Positions 1-8,125 of a stretch of DNA of 41,922 bases are shown one piece after another. A program made the translations under genes and the position numbers. Each line of letters begins with the position of its first letter. The first letter of the stretch is position 1. The stretch comes from Mycobacterium sp. E183 (GTDB lineage Bacteria > Actinomycetota > Actinomycetes > Mycobacteriales > Mycobacteriaceae), in NCBI RefSeq assembly GCF_001667735.1, contig NZ_LZJN01000182.1, positions 1-41,922 on the forward strand, written 5' to 3'. A model generated the notes under the pieces. It searched no databases and was not told the origin of the DNA. It was given only the letters and a program-made list of their open reading frames with translations.

Positions 1-141
1 TCGATCGGAACCGCCGAACAGATCGAGGCCTTCACGGCGTTCCTGCAGAAGCGATCTCCGGCTTGGGCGGTCAGCCGCGATCGAGACGCGTTTGTCCAGA
101 CCCGACGACCGGCGTGGCTGGCGCCGCACGAGGACGGCTGA
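1..141 (+). CDS. Crotonase-fold (enoyl-CoA hydratase-like) protein, C-terminal fragment
   Basis: The frame is open from base 1 and stops at TGA 139-141, giving the last 46 residues of a protein whose start lies left of the window. The segment reading IEAFTAFLQKRSPAW has the helix that closes crotonase proteins (an 'EG..AFLEKR.P.W'-type ending). It lies 6 bases upstream of another crotonase gene on the same strand, so it is probably the previous gene of the same operon. Only the tail is visible, so no active-site residue can be judged. The family assignment rests on the short tail and on context. Confidence 0.6.
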   Translation, partial: SIGTAEQIEAFTAFLQKRSPAWAVSRDRDAFVQTRRPAWLAPHEDG

Positions 142-147
142 CCGCCC

Positions 148-948
148 ATGACCGAGTTACCGCAGGGCACGTCGGAACTGACCGGGTGCGACGAGATCCT
201 CGTTGCCGCCGACGGTCCCGTCCGGATCGTGACGCTGAACAACCCCGACGACGCCAACGCGGTCAACAACAGAATGCACACGGCATTCTCGAGACTGTGG
301 GCGACGCTGGCCGAAGATGCCGACGCGCGGGCTGTGCTGATCACCGGCACGGGCGACTACTTCTCCGCCGGCGGAAACCTGGTGGAGTGGCTGGAAACCC
401 ACGTCAACAACCCGGTGACACGCCGCGCCGGGATGCGCGACGCCCGCCGCATCGTGCGGGACATGATCGACTTTCCGCTGCCTGTGGTCGCGGCCGTCAA
501 CGGGCCCGCGGTCGGCTTCGGGTGCAGCATCGCGGTGTTGTGTGACATCGTCCTGATGTCCGACCGCGCGTTCTTCGCCGACACTCACGTCGCGAGCGGC
601 CTGGTCGCCGGTGACGGTGGGTCGGTGCTGTGGCCACTGTTGATGAGCCTGCTGAAGGCCAAGGAATACCTGATGCTCGGCGAACGCATCAAGGCCGACA
701 AGGCCGTCGAGTTGGGCCTGGCCAACCGCGTCGTGTCGCACGCGGAGATCAAGCAGGAGGGGCTGTCGATCGCCCACCGCCTGGCCGCGTTACCACCGAG
801 GGCGGTGCAGGACACCAAACGAACGCTGAACCTGCACGCCCAGCGCGCGATCACCGGCATCCTCGAATACGGGATCTCCGCGGAGACCGAGTGTTTCACC
901 ACGCCCGAACACCGGGCCGCCATCGACAAGTTCCTCGGCCGACAGTGA
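148..948 (+). CDS. Crotonase-superfamily protein (enoyl-CoA hydratase/isomerase-like)
   Basis: This 266-residue protein has the usual crotonase length and landmarks: the CoA/oxyanion segment FSAGGNLVEW, the second oxyanion segment NGPAVGFGCSIAVLCD, and the 'A.ELGLANRVV' region. ATG 148 follows the previous stop by 6 bases. The two Glu residues that hydrate enoyl-CoA in classical hydratases (the E of GGCELA and the E of FGQPE) are replaced: the first region reads FGCSIA and the second FADTHV. An Asp follows in LVAGDGGS. It may therefore be an isomerase, a hydrolase or a hydratase with an unusual mechanism. It acts on an acyl-CoA in the cytoplasm; the substrate is unknown. Confidence 0.85.
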   Translation: MTELPQGTSELTGCDEILVAADGPVRIVTLNNPDDANAVNNRMHTAFSRLWATLAEDADARAVLITGTGDYFSAGGNLVEWLETHVNNPVTRRAGMRDARRIVRDMIDFPLPVVAAVNGPAVGFGCSIAVLCDIVLMSDRAFFADTHVASGLVAGDGGSVLWPLLMSLLKAKEYLMLGERIKADKAVELGLANRVVSHAEIKQEGLSIAHRLAALPPRAVQDTKRTLNLHAQRAITGILEYGISAETECFTTPEHRAAIDKFLGRQ

Positions 949-1703
949 CGGACAGCGATCCGCTCATTCGCCGCGAGGACCATGGCGGCATCGCCGTCCT
1001 CTTCCTCAATCGGCCACGCCGGCGCAACGCCCTCTGTTACGAAACCTGGACCGAGCTGTCGATCGCGCTCGGCGGAGTGGTTGCGTACGGCGACCGCGCG
1101 TTGGTCTTAGCCGGCGCCGGAGACTTCTTCTGCGCCGGTGGGGATTTGAAGACGGGGCCGGCACGCGGCGACGGTCCATTGGGCCCTGCCGGCCGCGTCG
1201 AGCACGCCCAACGCGTAATGGAACAACTCAAAGCTGTGCCGATACCGACGATCGCAGCAGTCGAGGGTGCGGCCGTCGGCCTCGGCTGGAGCTTGGCGCT
1301 GGCGTGCGACCTCGTCGTGTGCGCTTCCGACGCATTTTTTGCCGCCCCGTTCGTCGCGCGTGCGGTGGTGCCCGACGGCGGATTGGCCTGGCGCTTAACG
1401 CAGCAGCTGGGCCGCAACCGCGCTGCGTCGTTGCTGCTGCGAGGAACACGATTGCCGGCCGGCGAGGCGGAGCAGCTCGGGCTGGTGACCGAGATCGTCG
1501 AACCCGGATCCGCCGTCAGCCGCGCCCTGTCCATCGCCGACGAAATCTCCCGAGCCGATGCGGGGGCGGTGGAGATGACGAAGCGGCTGATCAATTCCGC
1601 CGAGGCCGCCCAGCTCGCCGCCTTCCATCCGCTCGAGCTGGCGATGGCGACCGTGGCGCAACAACGTTCGGCGGCCGCCAAGGGCCGGGCCGGGTACGCC
1701 TGA
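945..1703 (+). CDS. Crotonase-superfamily protein
   Basis: The GTG at 945 overlaps the previous stop (GTGA), so translation is probably coupled; the protein is 252 residues. The open frame runs further upstream, but that part is a shadow of the previous gene. Crotonase signatures are FFCAGGDLKTG (first oxyanion loop), EGAAVGLGWSLALACD (second) and AEQLGLVTEIV. Both classical hydratase Glu positions are lost (GLGWSLA and FAAPFV), but the next loop reads VVPDGG. The Asp in that loop resembles PaaG-type enoyl-CoA isomerases more than hydratases. It is the last gene of the plus-strand unit and faces the acyl-CoA dehydrogenase gene with a 2-base gap. Confidence 0.85.
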   Translation: MTDSDPLIRREDHGGIAVLFLNRPRRRNALCYETWTELSIALGGVVAYGDRALVLAGAGDFFCAGGDLKTGPARGDGPLGPAGRVEHAQRVMEQLKAVPIPTIAAVEGAAVGLGWSLALACDLVVCASDAFFAAPFVARAVVPDGGLAWRLTQQLGRNRAASLLLRGTRLPAGEAEQLGLVTEIVEPGSAVSRALSIADEISRADAGAVEMTKRLINSAEAAQLAAFHPLELAMATVAQQRSAAAKGRAGYA

Positions 1704-1705
1704 CG

Positions 1706-2908
1706 TCAGCGCGGCATCCCGAGGCCAACAGTCGAGATCAGATCGCGCTGGATCTCGCTGGTGCCGCCGCCGATCGTGTGGAGCAAGGACAGCAAGAGGC
1801 CTTCGGAGAAGTGCCCGTCGAGCACCGCGTCGGGATCGTCCGGCATGAGTTCGCCTGCCGGACCCAGGATCTGGGCCCCGAGTGCGCGCAGTTCGGCGGT
1901 CAGTTCGGAGTGATACAGCTTCGACAACGACGGAAGCGCGGGATCCAGGGCGCCGGCCGCCTGCAGGTGCGCTACGCGATACGACAGGGCGCGGCCCACC
2001 TCGACGCGTTCGACGGCGCGGGCCAACGCGATGCGGTTGGCCGGATCGGACAGGGGGTCGTGCGCCGAGCCCTTCTGCGCGTGGCACCAGTCGATGAGCT
2101 CATCGAGGTAGCGTTGCGCCTGGGCCGCCCTGGTGACGTTCGACCGTTCGGCGTCAAGCAGCGCCTTCCCGACCGTCCAGCCCTGCCCCTCGGCTCCGAC
2201 GAGGTTGGCGGCGGGCACACGCACACCATCGAAGAACTCCTCGGCGAAGGTCGGATACCCGGTCATGGACCGGATCGGCCGGCGCGTGATTCCCGGACTT
2301 TCCAGGTCGACGAGGAAGAACGAGATTCCGGCCTGGCGCTTGTCCTCGATGGGCGAGGTGCGCGCCAGGACGAAGATCCAATCGGCGAGCACGCCGTTGC
2401 TGGTCCACGTCTTCTGTCCGTCGAGGACGTACTCGTCGCCGTCTCGCCGGGCCGTCATCCGCAGCGACGCCAGATCCGAGCCGGCCTCAGGTTCCGAATA
2501 GCCTTGTGCCCACATGCGTTCCGATCGGGCGATCGCCGGCAGGTGCTCGGCCTTCTGCTCGGGCGTGCCGTATTTGAACAGCACCGGTGCCAGCATGTTG
2601 ACTCCGTTGGTGTTCACCAGCGGTGCGCCCGCATAAGCGAGTTCCTCGCGGATGACCACCTGTTCGACGATCCCGCGTCCGCCGCCCTCGTACTCGGCGG
2701 GCCAGTGCGGCACGAACCAGCCCTGCTCGTGCAACTTTCTGCAGAACGAGACCGCACGTTCGTGGGCGTCGCGCGGCAGGTAGTCGGGATTGGCCGCGGT
2801 GCGGCGGAACTCGTCGGCGAGGTTGTCCGCCAGCCACTCGCGGATCGAAGTCCGCAGTGCCTCGGTGTTCTCGTCACCGCCGAATTGGATGAGGGGCTTG
2901 CACGGCAT
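1706..2908 (-). CDS. Acyl-CoA dehydrogenase (FadE-like), single-subunit type
   Basis: ATG 2908 gives 400 residues. The open frame extends further upstream, but that part overlaps the next gene and has no ACAD character. Domains run in the usual order: N-terminal helices, the flavin/substrate segment QGYSEPEAGSDLASL (residues 135-149), the DGQKTWTS beta-domain, and a C-terminal helical bundle ending in GGGTSEIQRDLISTVGLGMPR-type sequence. Glu254 in LLDAERSN matches the helix-G catalytic base of isovaleryl-CoA dehydrogenase and of FadE26-type enzymes. It should introduce an alpha,beta double bond into an acyl-CoA using FAD. It lies 2 bases downstream of a crotonase, so the pair could do successive beta-oxidation steps. 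Unlike the other three ACADs here it has no Glu-less partner beside it. Confidence 0.9.
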   Translation of the reverse strand: MPCKPLIQFGGDENTEALRTSIREWLADNLADEFRRTAANPDYLPRDAHERAVSFCRKLHEQGWFVPHWPAEYEGGGRGIVEQVVIREELAYAGAPLVNTNGVNMLAPVLFKYGTPEQKAEHLPAIARSERMWAQGYSEPEAGSDLASLRMTARRDGDEYVLDGQKTWTSNGVLADWIFVLARTSPIEDKRQAGISFFLVDLESPGITRRPIRSMTGYPTFAEEFFDGVRVPAANLVGAEGQGWTVGKALLDAERSNVTRAAQAQRYLDELIDWCHAQKGSAHDPLSDPANRIALARAVERVEVGRALSYRVAHLQAAGALDPALPSLSKLYHSELTAELRALGAQILGPAGELMPDDPDAVLDGHFSEGLLLSLLHTIGGGTSEIQRDLISTVGLGMPR

Positions 2909-2910
2909 GG

Positions 2911-3723
2911 CTAGATGCGCTCGGTCGGTTTGGAGCCCTTCTTCATCAGCTCCGCCATGAATTCCTGGAATTCCTTGCTGCCGGTCACCATCGCCTGCAG
3001 GTCGTTGGTGGCCTGCTGGTGGGTGCGGAACCCCATCGTCTCCCACGCGCGGATGACGCCGGATTTGACGGCCTGCAACGTGATGAGCGGCGCCTTGGCG
3101 ATTTGGGTGGCCAGTTCCTCCACGGTGGCCTCAAGCTTGTCGGCCGGGACCACCCGGTTTACGAGACCGAACTCGAGCGCTTCCGCCGCGCTCAATCGCT
3201 GGGCGGTGTAGAGGTATTCGGCGGCCCGCTTGTAGTTCATGAAGACCCACGGCTCGAACATGGTCTCGGCGCCCGGCAGGCCGAACCCCGGCACCAGGGG
3301 CATCTGAAACCACGCGTCCTCGGAACACACCGTGATCTCGGGGATCAGCGCCCAGGTGGTACCTCCGCCGATCGCATACCCATGCACCTGGGCGATCACC
3401 GGCTTGGGGAATTCCCACAACTTCAGCACCGGCCATAAAAACAACTGCGCGGCCGAACGCCACACCTTGCCGGACGCTTGCAGTTCGGCCATGAATTCGG
3501 GGTACGCACCGGTGGGGATGTGACCGGAGCAGAACCCCTTGCCGTTGGCCTTGATGATGACGACCTTGATGTCATAGTCGTACTGCGCATCGTCAAGCGC
3601 CTCGTTGACGCTGTGGACCATTTCCGAGCTCTGGGCGTTGGCGGCGTCCGGGTTGTTGAGGATGATCCGCGCGATCGGGCCATCTTTCTGGTAGATCACG
3701 TGCTCGAGTTCTCGCGTTTCCAT
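2911..3723 (-). CDS. Crotonase-superfamily protein (enoyl-CoA hydratase/isomerase-like)
   Basis: 270 residues from ATG 3723, with a strong ribosome site GAGGAGG at 3731-3737, seven bases before the start. The crotonase landmarks are GFCSGHIPTG (first oxyanion loop), HGYAIGGGTTWALIPE (second) and EFGLVNRVVPADKL. The first hydratase Glu is replaced (GGGTTWA), and the FGQPE-like region reads FQMPLVPGFGLPG. It is the first gene of a two-gene unit with the acyl-CoA dehydrogenase, transcribed from the divergent gap that holds operator site A. A likely -10 (TATAGT, reverse complement of 3778-3783) lies inside that site. Confidence 0.87.
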   Translation of the reverse strand: METRELEHVIYQKDGPIARIILNNPDAANAQSSEMVHSVNEALDDAQYDYDIKVVIIKANGKGFCSGHIPTGAYPEFMAELQASGKVWRSAAQLFLWPVLKLWEFPKPVIAQVHGYAIGGGTTWALIPEITVCSEDAWFQMPLVPGFGLPGAETMFEPWVFMNYKRAAEYLYTAQRLSAAEALEFGLVNRVVPADKLEATVEELATQIAKAPLITLQAVKSGVIRAWETMGFRTHQQATNDLQAMVTGSKEFQEFMAELMKKGSKPTERI

Positions 3724-3772
3724 CGTTCGTCCTCCTCAACACCGGGCAGACGATCACCACGCCGTCAGCATG

Positions 3773-3803
3773 GTGCAACTATACAGATAATGTATTAGTG
3801 TTC
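3773..3803. promoter_or_regulatory. Island operator, site A (31-bp four-half-site motif)
   Basis: Half-sites GTGCA (3773-3777), ATACA (3781-3785), TGTAT (3791-3795) and TGTTC (3799-3803) stand at starts 1, 9, 19 and 27 of a 31-bp symmetric element. The inner pair is a perfect inverted repeat. Eleven of the 12 core positions (ACA, ACA, TGT, TGT) match. It overlaps candidate -10 boxes for both directions: TATAGT toward the crotonase and TAGTGT (3796-3801) toward the P450. A bound protein would therefore block both promoters. The bound protein is unknown. Confidence 0.7.
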
Positions 3804-3823
3804 TTTGGGAAGGGACGGTGCCG

Positions 3824-5020
3824 ATGACGACGATCGAGTTACGTTGGGATCCGTTCGACCGCGCGTTGCACGAGAATCCGTATGGGGTCTGGAAACGGCT
3901 GCGCGACGAAGCGCCAACTTACTACAACGACCAGTACGGCTTCTACGCTTTGAGCCGGTTCGCCGACGTGATGGAAGCGTCGCTGGATACCGAGACGTTT
4001 TCCTCGTCGCACGGGATCACCCTCGACGCGATCACCGACGAGCCTTGGCCGCCGCCCCGGGCGATGATCATGATGGATCCACCCGACCACACCGCACTGC
4101 GAAAGATGGTCAATCGCACCTTCTTCCGCACTCAAGTCGCCCAGCTCGAGGACCGGGTCCGCTCGCTGTGCTGCGCCTACCTGGATGCGTTCGTCGGCAC
4201 CGACGGCTTTGACTACGTGCGCGACTTCTCGATGAAGCTCCCGGTGATGGTGATCAGCTCGCTGCTGGGTTTCCCCGAGGAAGACCACGACAACCTGCGC
4301 GAGTGGTCGGATGCCCAGCTGCATCGCGACGAGGGCACGACCGAGCTGAATGAGGAGGGCCAGCAGGCCAACGTGAAACTGCTGGGCTACTACGCCGATC
4401 AGATTCAGCGACGGCGGGCCGCACCGACCGACGACATCGTCGGCAACCTGATGAGCTCCGACCTGGTCCAGGCGGGCCGCGAGACCCGCCGCCTGGACGA
4501 TGGCGAAGTGTTGATGTTCATCGCGATGATCAACGTCGCCGGCAACGAGACAGTTGCCCGCTTGCTGGGGTGGGCCGCGCTGACACTGGCGAGATACCCC
4601 GACCAGCGGGCCAAGTTGGTCGACCGGCCCGACCTGATCGGCAACGCCGTCGAGGAACTGCTGCGCTACGACGCCCCCTCGCCGGTACAGGGCCGCTACA
4701 CGAAACGCGACGTCACTTACAACGGCACGCTCATCCCGGCGGGCTCGCGCGTTGCCCTGCTGACCGGGTCGGCGGGCCGCGACGAACGCCAATACGAGAA
4801 CCCCGACGTCCTCGACGTCGAGCGCACGGGAATCCGGCACATCAGCTTTGGCCATGGTTCACACTTCTGCCTGGGCGCGGCGCTGGCCCGCCTCGAGGCC
4901 CGGGTGGCGCTGGAAGAGACGTTGAAGCGTTTCCCGACCTGGGACGTCGACCGTGATGCCGTGACGTACGTGCACACCAATTCCGTGCGCGGCCCCGCCA
5001 GCGTGCCGATGCGGCTGTGA
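3824..5020 (+). CDS. Cytochrome P450
   Basis: ATG 3824 is chosen over an in-frame GTG at 3818 because GGGAAGGGA (3807-3815) is well spaced from the ATG; the protein is 398 residues. Visible P450 parts are the I-helix oxygen-binding segment NVAGNETV, the ExxR motif in EELLR, and the heme loop FGHGSHFCLGAALAR with the thiolate Cys349. It has no membrane anchor, so it is a soluble class I P450 needing a ferredoxin and a reductase, neither of which is adjacent. It leads a six-gene operon and probably performs the first hydroxylation of that branch. The substrate cannot be read from sequence. Confidence 0.95.
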   Translation: MTTIELRWDPFDRALHENPYGVWKRLRDEAPTYYNDQYGFYALSRFADVMEASLDTETFSSSHGITLDAITDEPWPPPRAMIMMDPPDHTALRKMVNRTFFRTQVAQLEDRVRSLCCAYLDAFVGTDGFDYVRDFSMKLPVMVISSLLGFPEEDHDNLREWSDAQLHRDEGTTELNEEGQQANVKLLGYYADQIQRRRAAPTDDIVGNLMSSDLVQAGRETRRLDDGEVLMFIAMINVAGNETVARLLGWAALTLARYPDQRAKLVDRPDLIGNAVEELLRYDAPSPVQGRYTKRDVTYNGTLIPAGSRVALLTGSAGRDERQYENPDVLDVERTGIRHISFGHGSHFCLGAALARLEARVALEETLKRFPTWDVDRDAVTYVHTNSVRGPASVPMRL

Positions 5021-5814
5021 CACCCGACCTCGCCGTCCGCACCGAAGGCGCGGTGCTCTGGTTGGTCTTGGACCGCCCCGAGGCCGGCAATTCGGTGACG
5101 CGGGCGGTGCAGCAGGCCCTCATCGAAAACCTCCGCTCCGCGTCCGACGACGCGGGCGTCAGGGCGGTGGTGCTCACCGGCCGCGGTGACAAGCATTTCT
5201 GCACGGGACCGAATCTTCGGGACCCGGGAATGCAGCCCAAGAAGGACCGCATTGCGGGCGACGCCGCCCGCATTCTGCGTACCGGGTCTCAGGCGGTGGT
5301 GACGGCGTTGCTGGACTGCGAAAAGCCGGTGTTGTGTGCGCTCAACGGGACCGCCGCAGGGGTGGGCGCCAGCATGGTGCTGGCGTGCGACCTCATCGTG
5401 GCCGCCGAAAGTGCTCGCATCATCGAGCTTTTCGCGCGGCGCGGGCTCGCACCGGACGGGGGTGCCGCCTATCTGCTGGCGCGCAAGGTTCCGTTCAACG
5501 TCGCAAAGCAGCTGCTGCTTTTCGGCGAGGAGCTCTCCGCCGCGGAAGCCGAGAGGATCGGCCTGGTCAATAAGGTCGTCGGTGCCGATGACCTGGAAGC
5601 CGAGACGGCCGCCTGGGCCCAACGGCTCGCCAGCGGGCCCACCCGTGCGCTGGCGGCGGCCAAGGCGATGCTGAATCAGGCATTCGACGTCGACCGCGAT
5701 GCCGCGTTTCGCACCGAGGCGCTGTTGGTGGAGCAGGTCGCCGCGACCGACGACGTCGCCGAGGGCATGGCGGCTTTCACCGAGCGACGCGACCCGGACT
5801 TTCGTGGGCGCTGA
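5017..5814 (+). CDS. Crotonase-superfamily protein
   Basis: GTG 5017 overlaps the P450 stop (GTGA), giving 265 residues. Crotonase features are KHFCTGPNL (first oxyanion loop, with Thr where Ala/Ser is common), NGTAAGVGASMVLACD (second) and AERIGLVNKVV. As in the gene at 945, both hydratase Glu positions are missing (GVGASMV, IIELFARR) and the following loop reads LAPDGG, which places an Asp near the active site. That pattern favours isomerase- or hydrolase-like chemistry over plain hydration. It is the second gene of the operon and is translationally coupled to the P450. Confidence 0.85.
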   Translation: MTPDLAVRTEGAVLWLVLDRPEAGNSVTRAVQQALIENLRSASDDAGVRAVVLTGRGDKHFCTGPNLRDPGMQPKKDRIAGDAARILRTGSQAVVTALLDCEKPVLCALNGTAAGVGASMVLACDLIVAAESARIIELFARRGLAPDGGAAYLLARKVPFNVAKQLLLFGEELSAAEAERIGLVNKVVGADDLEAETAAWAQRLASGPTRALAAAKAMLNQAFDVDRDAAFRTEALLVEQVAATDDVAEGMAAFTERRDPDFRGR

Positions 5815-5823
5815 GAGACGCTC

Positions 5824-6639
5824 ATGACGCTGCACCGAAACGCCGCATCGCTGGACGGCCGGGTCGCCGTCGTCACGGGCGGGGGCGGTGGGATCGGAAG
5901 CGCCATCGCCGAGGCCCTCACCGAATTCGGCGCACGGGTGGCCATCTGGGAGAAGGACCATCCGAGTGCCACGGAGGTGGCCGCGCGGGTCGGCGGCCTC
6001 GCGTGCGTCACCGACGTGCGCGACGCCGAACAGGTCGACGCGGCGCTGGCCACGACCGTCGACGCGCTGGGGGTTCCGACCATCCTGGTGAACAATGCCG
6101 GCGGGGTCTTCTGGTCGGGCCTGCTGGACACCTCGCCCAACGGCTGGGATGCCCTGATCCGGATCAATCTGACGCAGGTGCTGCTCTGTACGCAACGCGT
6201 AGCGCGGGCCTTGGTCGAGGCGGGACAGGGCGGCAGCGTCATCAACATCAGCACCATCGAGGCGGTCCGCGCCGCGCCCGGGTTTGCCGCCTACGCCGCG
6301 GCCAAAGCGGGCGTGGTCAACTTCACCAAGACCGCCGCGCTTGAATTGGCACCGCACAACATCCGCGTCAACGGGCTCGCGCCCGACTTCACGCTCACCG
6401 AGAGCCTGCAGAAGATGGCGCCCAACGGCGTCGAAAACGCCAAACTCATGGTGCCGATGGGCCGCGCGGGCCACGTCGACGAAATGGCCGGCGCCGCAAT
6501 CTTCCTCGCCAGTGACCTCAGCGCCTACGTGACCGGGCAGACGCTGCACGTCGACGGCGGGACATCGGCGGCCGGCGGCTGGTATCACCATCCGCAATCG
6601 GGGCGCTACGTACTCGGCCCCTCGACCCCGGTGCCCTAG
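5824..6639 (+). CDS. Short-chain dehydrogenase/reductase (SDR)
   Basis: 271-residue classical SDR. The nucleotide-binding motif TGGGGGIG is at residues 18-25, NNAG at 90-93, Asn115, and the catalytic Ser143, Tyr157 and Lys161 (YAAAK). The C-terminal DGGTSAAGGW region closes the substrate pocket. It should oxidise or reduce a hydroxyl/keto group with NAD(P)(H), for example the product of the P450 or of the crotonase upstream. It starts 9 bases after the crotonase stop. Confidence 0.9.
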   Translation: MTLHRNAASLDGRVAVVTGGGGGIGSAIAEALTEFGARVAIWEKDHPSATEVAARVGGLACVTDVRDAEQVDAALATTVDALGVPTILVNNAGGVFWSGLLDTSPNGWDALIRINLTQVLLCTQRVARALVEAGQGGSVINISTIEAVRAAPGFAAYAAAKAGVVNFTKTAALELAPHNIRVNGLAPDFTLTESLQKMAPNGVENAKLMVPMGRAGHVDEMAGAAIFLASDLSAYVTGQTLHVDGGTSAAGGWYHHPQSGRYVLGPSTPVP

Positions 6640-6644
6640 CCCCG

Positions 6645-7181
6645 ATGCACGACACCGAAATTCGGGACCTGTTGGCGAAGGAGGAAATTCGTCAACTGCC
6701 CTTCCGTTACGCCGCCGCGATCGAAACGCGGGACGTCGATGCGATGGCCGAATTGTTCGTCCCGCACGCCCGGTTCGGCGAGCACGGAGAGGGCCCCGAG
6801 GCGCTGCGCCGGCTGATGTCGGCCAGCGTCGACGGGAGCGTATTCGCGGTCATCCTCGTCGCTAACCACCTCGTCGAGCTGGACACAGCGGACCGCGCCC
6901 GCGGGCAGGTCTGGGCCCAGTGTTTCGCCCAGACCGACGCCGAGGGGTTTGTCGAACAGCTCATCAAGTACGAGGACCGCTACGAGCGGCACTGCGGGCG
7001 TTGGCTTTTCCTGCACCGAAGGCATCACCTGTGCTACGGCGTCAGCCGCCGGCCGTCGCCCCTGACACAAGGAGCCGCAGCCTGGCCACGAAACCAGACC
7101 GGCGTCGGCGACCTGCCGCTGAGCGACCCGGTCTTCACGGCTTGGTGGCAGAGCAAGGCCGACGGGGAAACGCGGCCGTGA
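6645..7181 (+). CDS. SnoaL-like / NTF2-fold protein
   Basis: 178 residues starting 5 bases after the SDR stop. The N-terminal part (IRDLLAKEEIRQLPFRYAAAIETRDVDAM-type helix, then ELFVPHARFGEHGEG) is typical of SnoaL-like domains, which form a cone-shaped pocket used by isomerases, cyclases and hydratases. The last 40 residues, rich in Pro and Trp, form a tail of unclear role. Fold assignment is moderate. The reaction is unknown; members beside SDRs often act on the same small cyclic substrate. Confidence 0.7.
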   Translation: MHDTEIRDLLAKEEIRQLPFRYAAAIETRDVDAMAELFVPHARFGEHGEGPEALRRLMSASVDGSVFAVILVANHLVELDTADRARGQVWAQCFAQTDAEGFVEQLIKYEDRYERHCGRWLFLHRRHHLCYGVSRRPSPLTQGAAAWPRNQTGVGDLPLSDPVFTAWWQSKADGETRP

Positions 7182-8125
7182 GCTCCGGCCGTTGCCTAGC
7201 CGAGGGGCTCTCCTTCCCCGAAGGCCCGGTCGTCTACGACGACGGCTCCGTCGTGGTGTCGGAGATGGCGGCCGGCAGGATCACCCGCGTCCGCCCCGAC
7301 GGTGTCACCGAGACGGTCGCCGAGACCGGCGGTGGCCCCAACGGGGTGGCCCGGCTTCCGGACGGTCGGCTGGTGGTCTGCCAGAACGGCGGCTCCACCT
7401 TCGGACTCGGGCCGTGGCCCTACGATTTCGTCGGCTGTGCAACACTTTTCCGGCCGGTGGGGGCGCCCGACCACCCAGTCACTCCCGCGCTGCAGCTGAT
7501 CGAAGCCAGCGGTCGGGTCAGCACCCTGTGCACCGAATTCACCGCGCTTTCAGGCGGCACGCTGCCGCTGATGCGGCCCAGCGACATCTGCGTCGACGGC
7601 GATGGCGGCTTCTACGTCACCGACGGCGGAGTCACGCGAGGCCGCAACCGCGGCATGACCGGCCTGCTCTACGGCACCGTCGACGGTGGGCTTCGCGAGA
7701 TCGTCTACCCACTCGAGATGCCCAACGGCGTGGCCCTGTCCCCGGACGGGGCGTTGCTCTACGTGGCCGAGACGCGAACGCGCCGGGTCTGGGAATTCGC
7801 GCTCGACGGCCCCGGAATGGTGACCCGGGCGCGCGGTCTGGCAACGGTGCCCAGCGGGGGCCCGCTGAATGTCGGAGGGGCGGACGGGCTTTGTGTCGAC
7901 GCCGCCGGCAGAATCCTCGTCGCGACCCTCGGGACCGGCGGTGTCACCGTGATCTCCCCGACCGGCGAGCTGTTGGGCGCGATTCCCGCCGACGATCCGA
8001 TGACCACAAACGTCGCGCTGAGCCCCGACGGCGGCACCGTGTTCATGACGTTGGCATCATCGGGACGACTCGTCAGTGTCGAGAGCTGGCGGGGAAAGTC
8101 GACCGCCGCCCGGCAGTCGCCGTGA
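7178..8125 (+). CDS. SMP-30/gluconolactonase-like beta-propeller protein
   Basis: GTG 7178 overlaps the previous stop (GTGA) and gives 315 residues. The start fits the family: 'LAEGLSFPEGPVV' is the usual opening of SMP-30/lactonase propellers, whose Glu binds the metal. Later blades show GGGPNGVARL, PSDICVDGDGGFYVTDGG and MPNGVALSPDGALLYVAET, the repeated blade pattern with metal-binding Asn/Asp residues. It may hydrolyse a lactone, which would suit a Baeyer-Villiger or P450-derived ring product, but this is inference. It is coupled to the cyclase gene downstream. Confidence 0.85.
   Translation: MSSGRCLAEGLSFPEGPVVYDDGSVVVSEMAAGRITRVRPDGVTETVAETGGGPNGVARLPDGRLVVCQNGGSTFGLGPWPYDFVGCATLFRPVGAPDHPVTPALQLIEASGRVSTLCTEFTALSGGTLPLMRPSDICVDGDGGFYVTDGGVTRGRNRGMTGLLYGTVDGGLREIVYPLEMPNGVALSPDGALLYVAETRTRRVWEFALDGPGMVTRARGLATVPSGGPLNVGGADGLCVDAAGRILVATLGTGGVTVISPTGELLGAIPADDPMTTNVALSPDGGTVFMTLASSGRLVSVESWRGKSTAARQSP

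Noticed and set aside
3773..3803. The shared motif as merely a mycobacterial promoter (-10/-35) pattern
   Set aside because: The candidate -10 boxes fall at different places relative to the motif in different copies, while the half-site spacing is fixed and symmetric.
4717..6597. Long minus-strand open frame (626 codons) over the P450, crotonase and SDR genes
   Set aside because: It is Arg/Gly/His-rich with no domain, and the plus-strand genes beneath it have full family motifs. It is a GC-rich codon-position shadow, like similar frames at 25850-27598 and 1304-2914.
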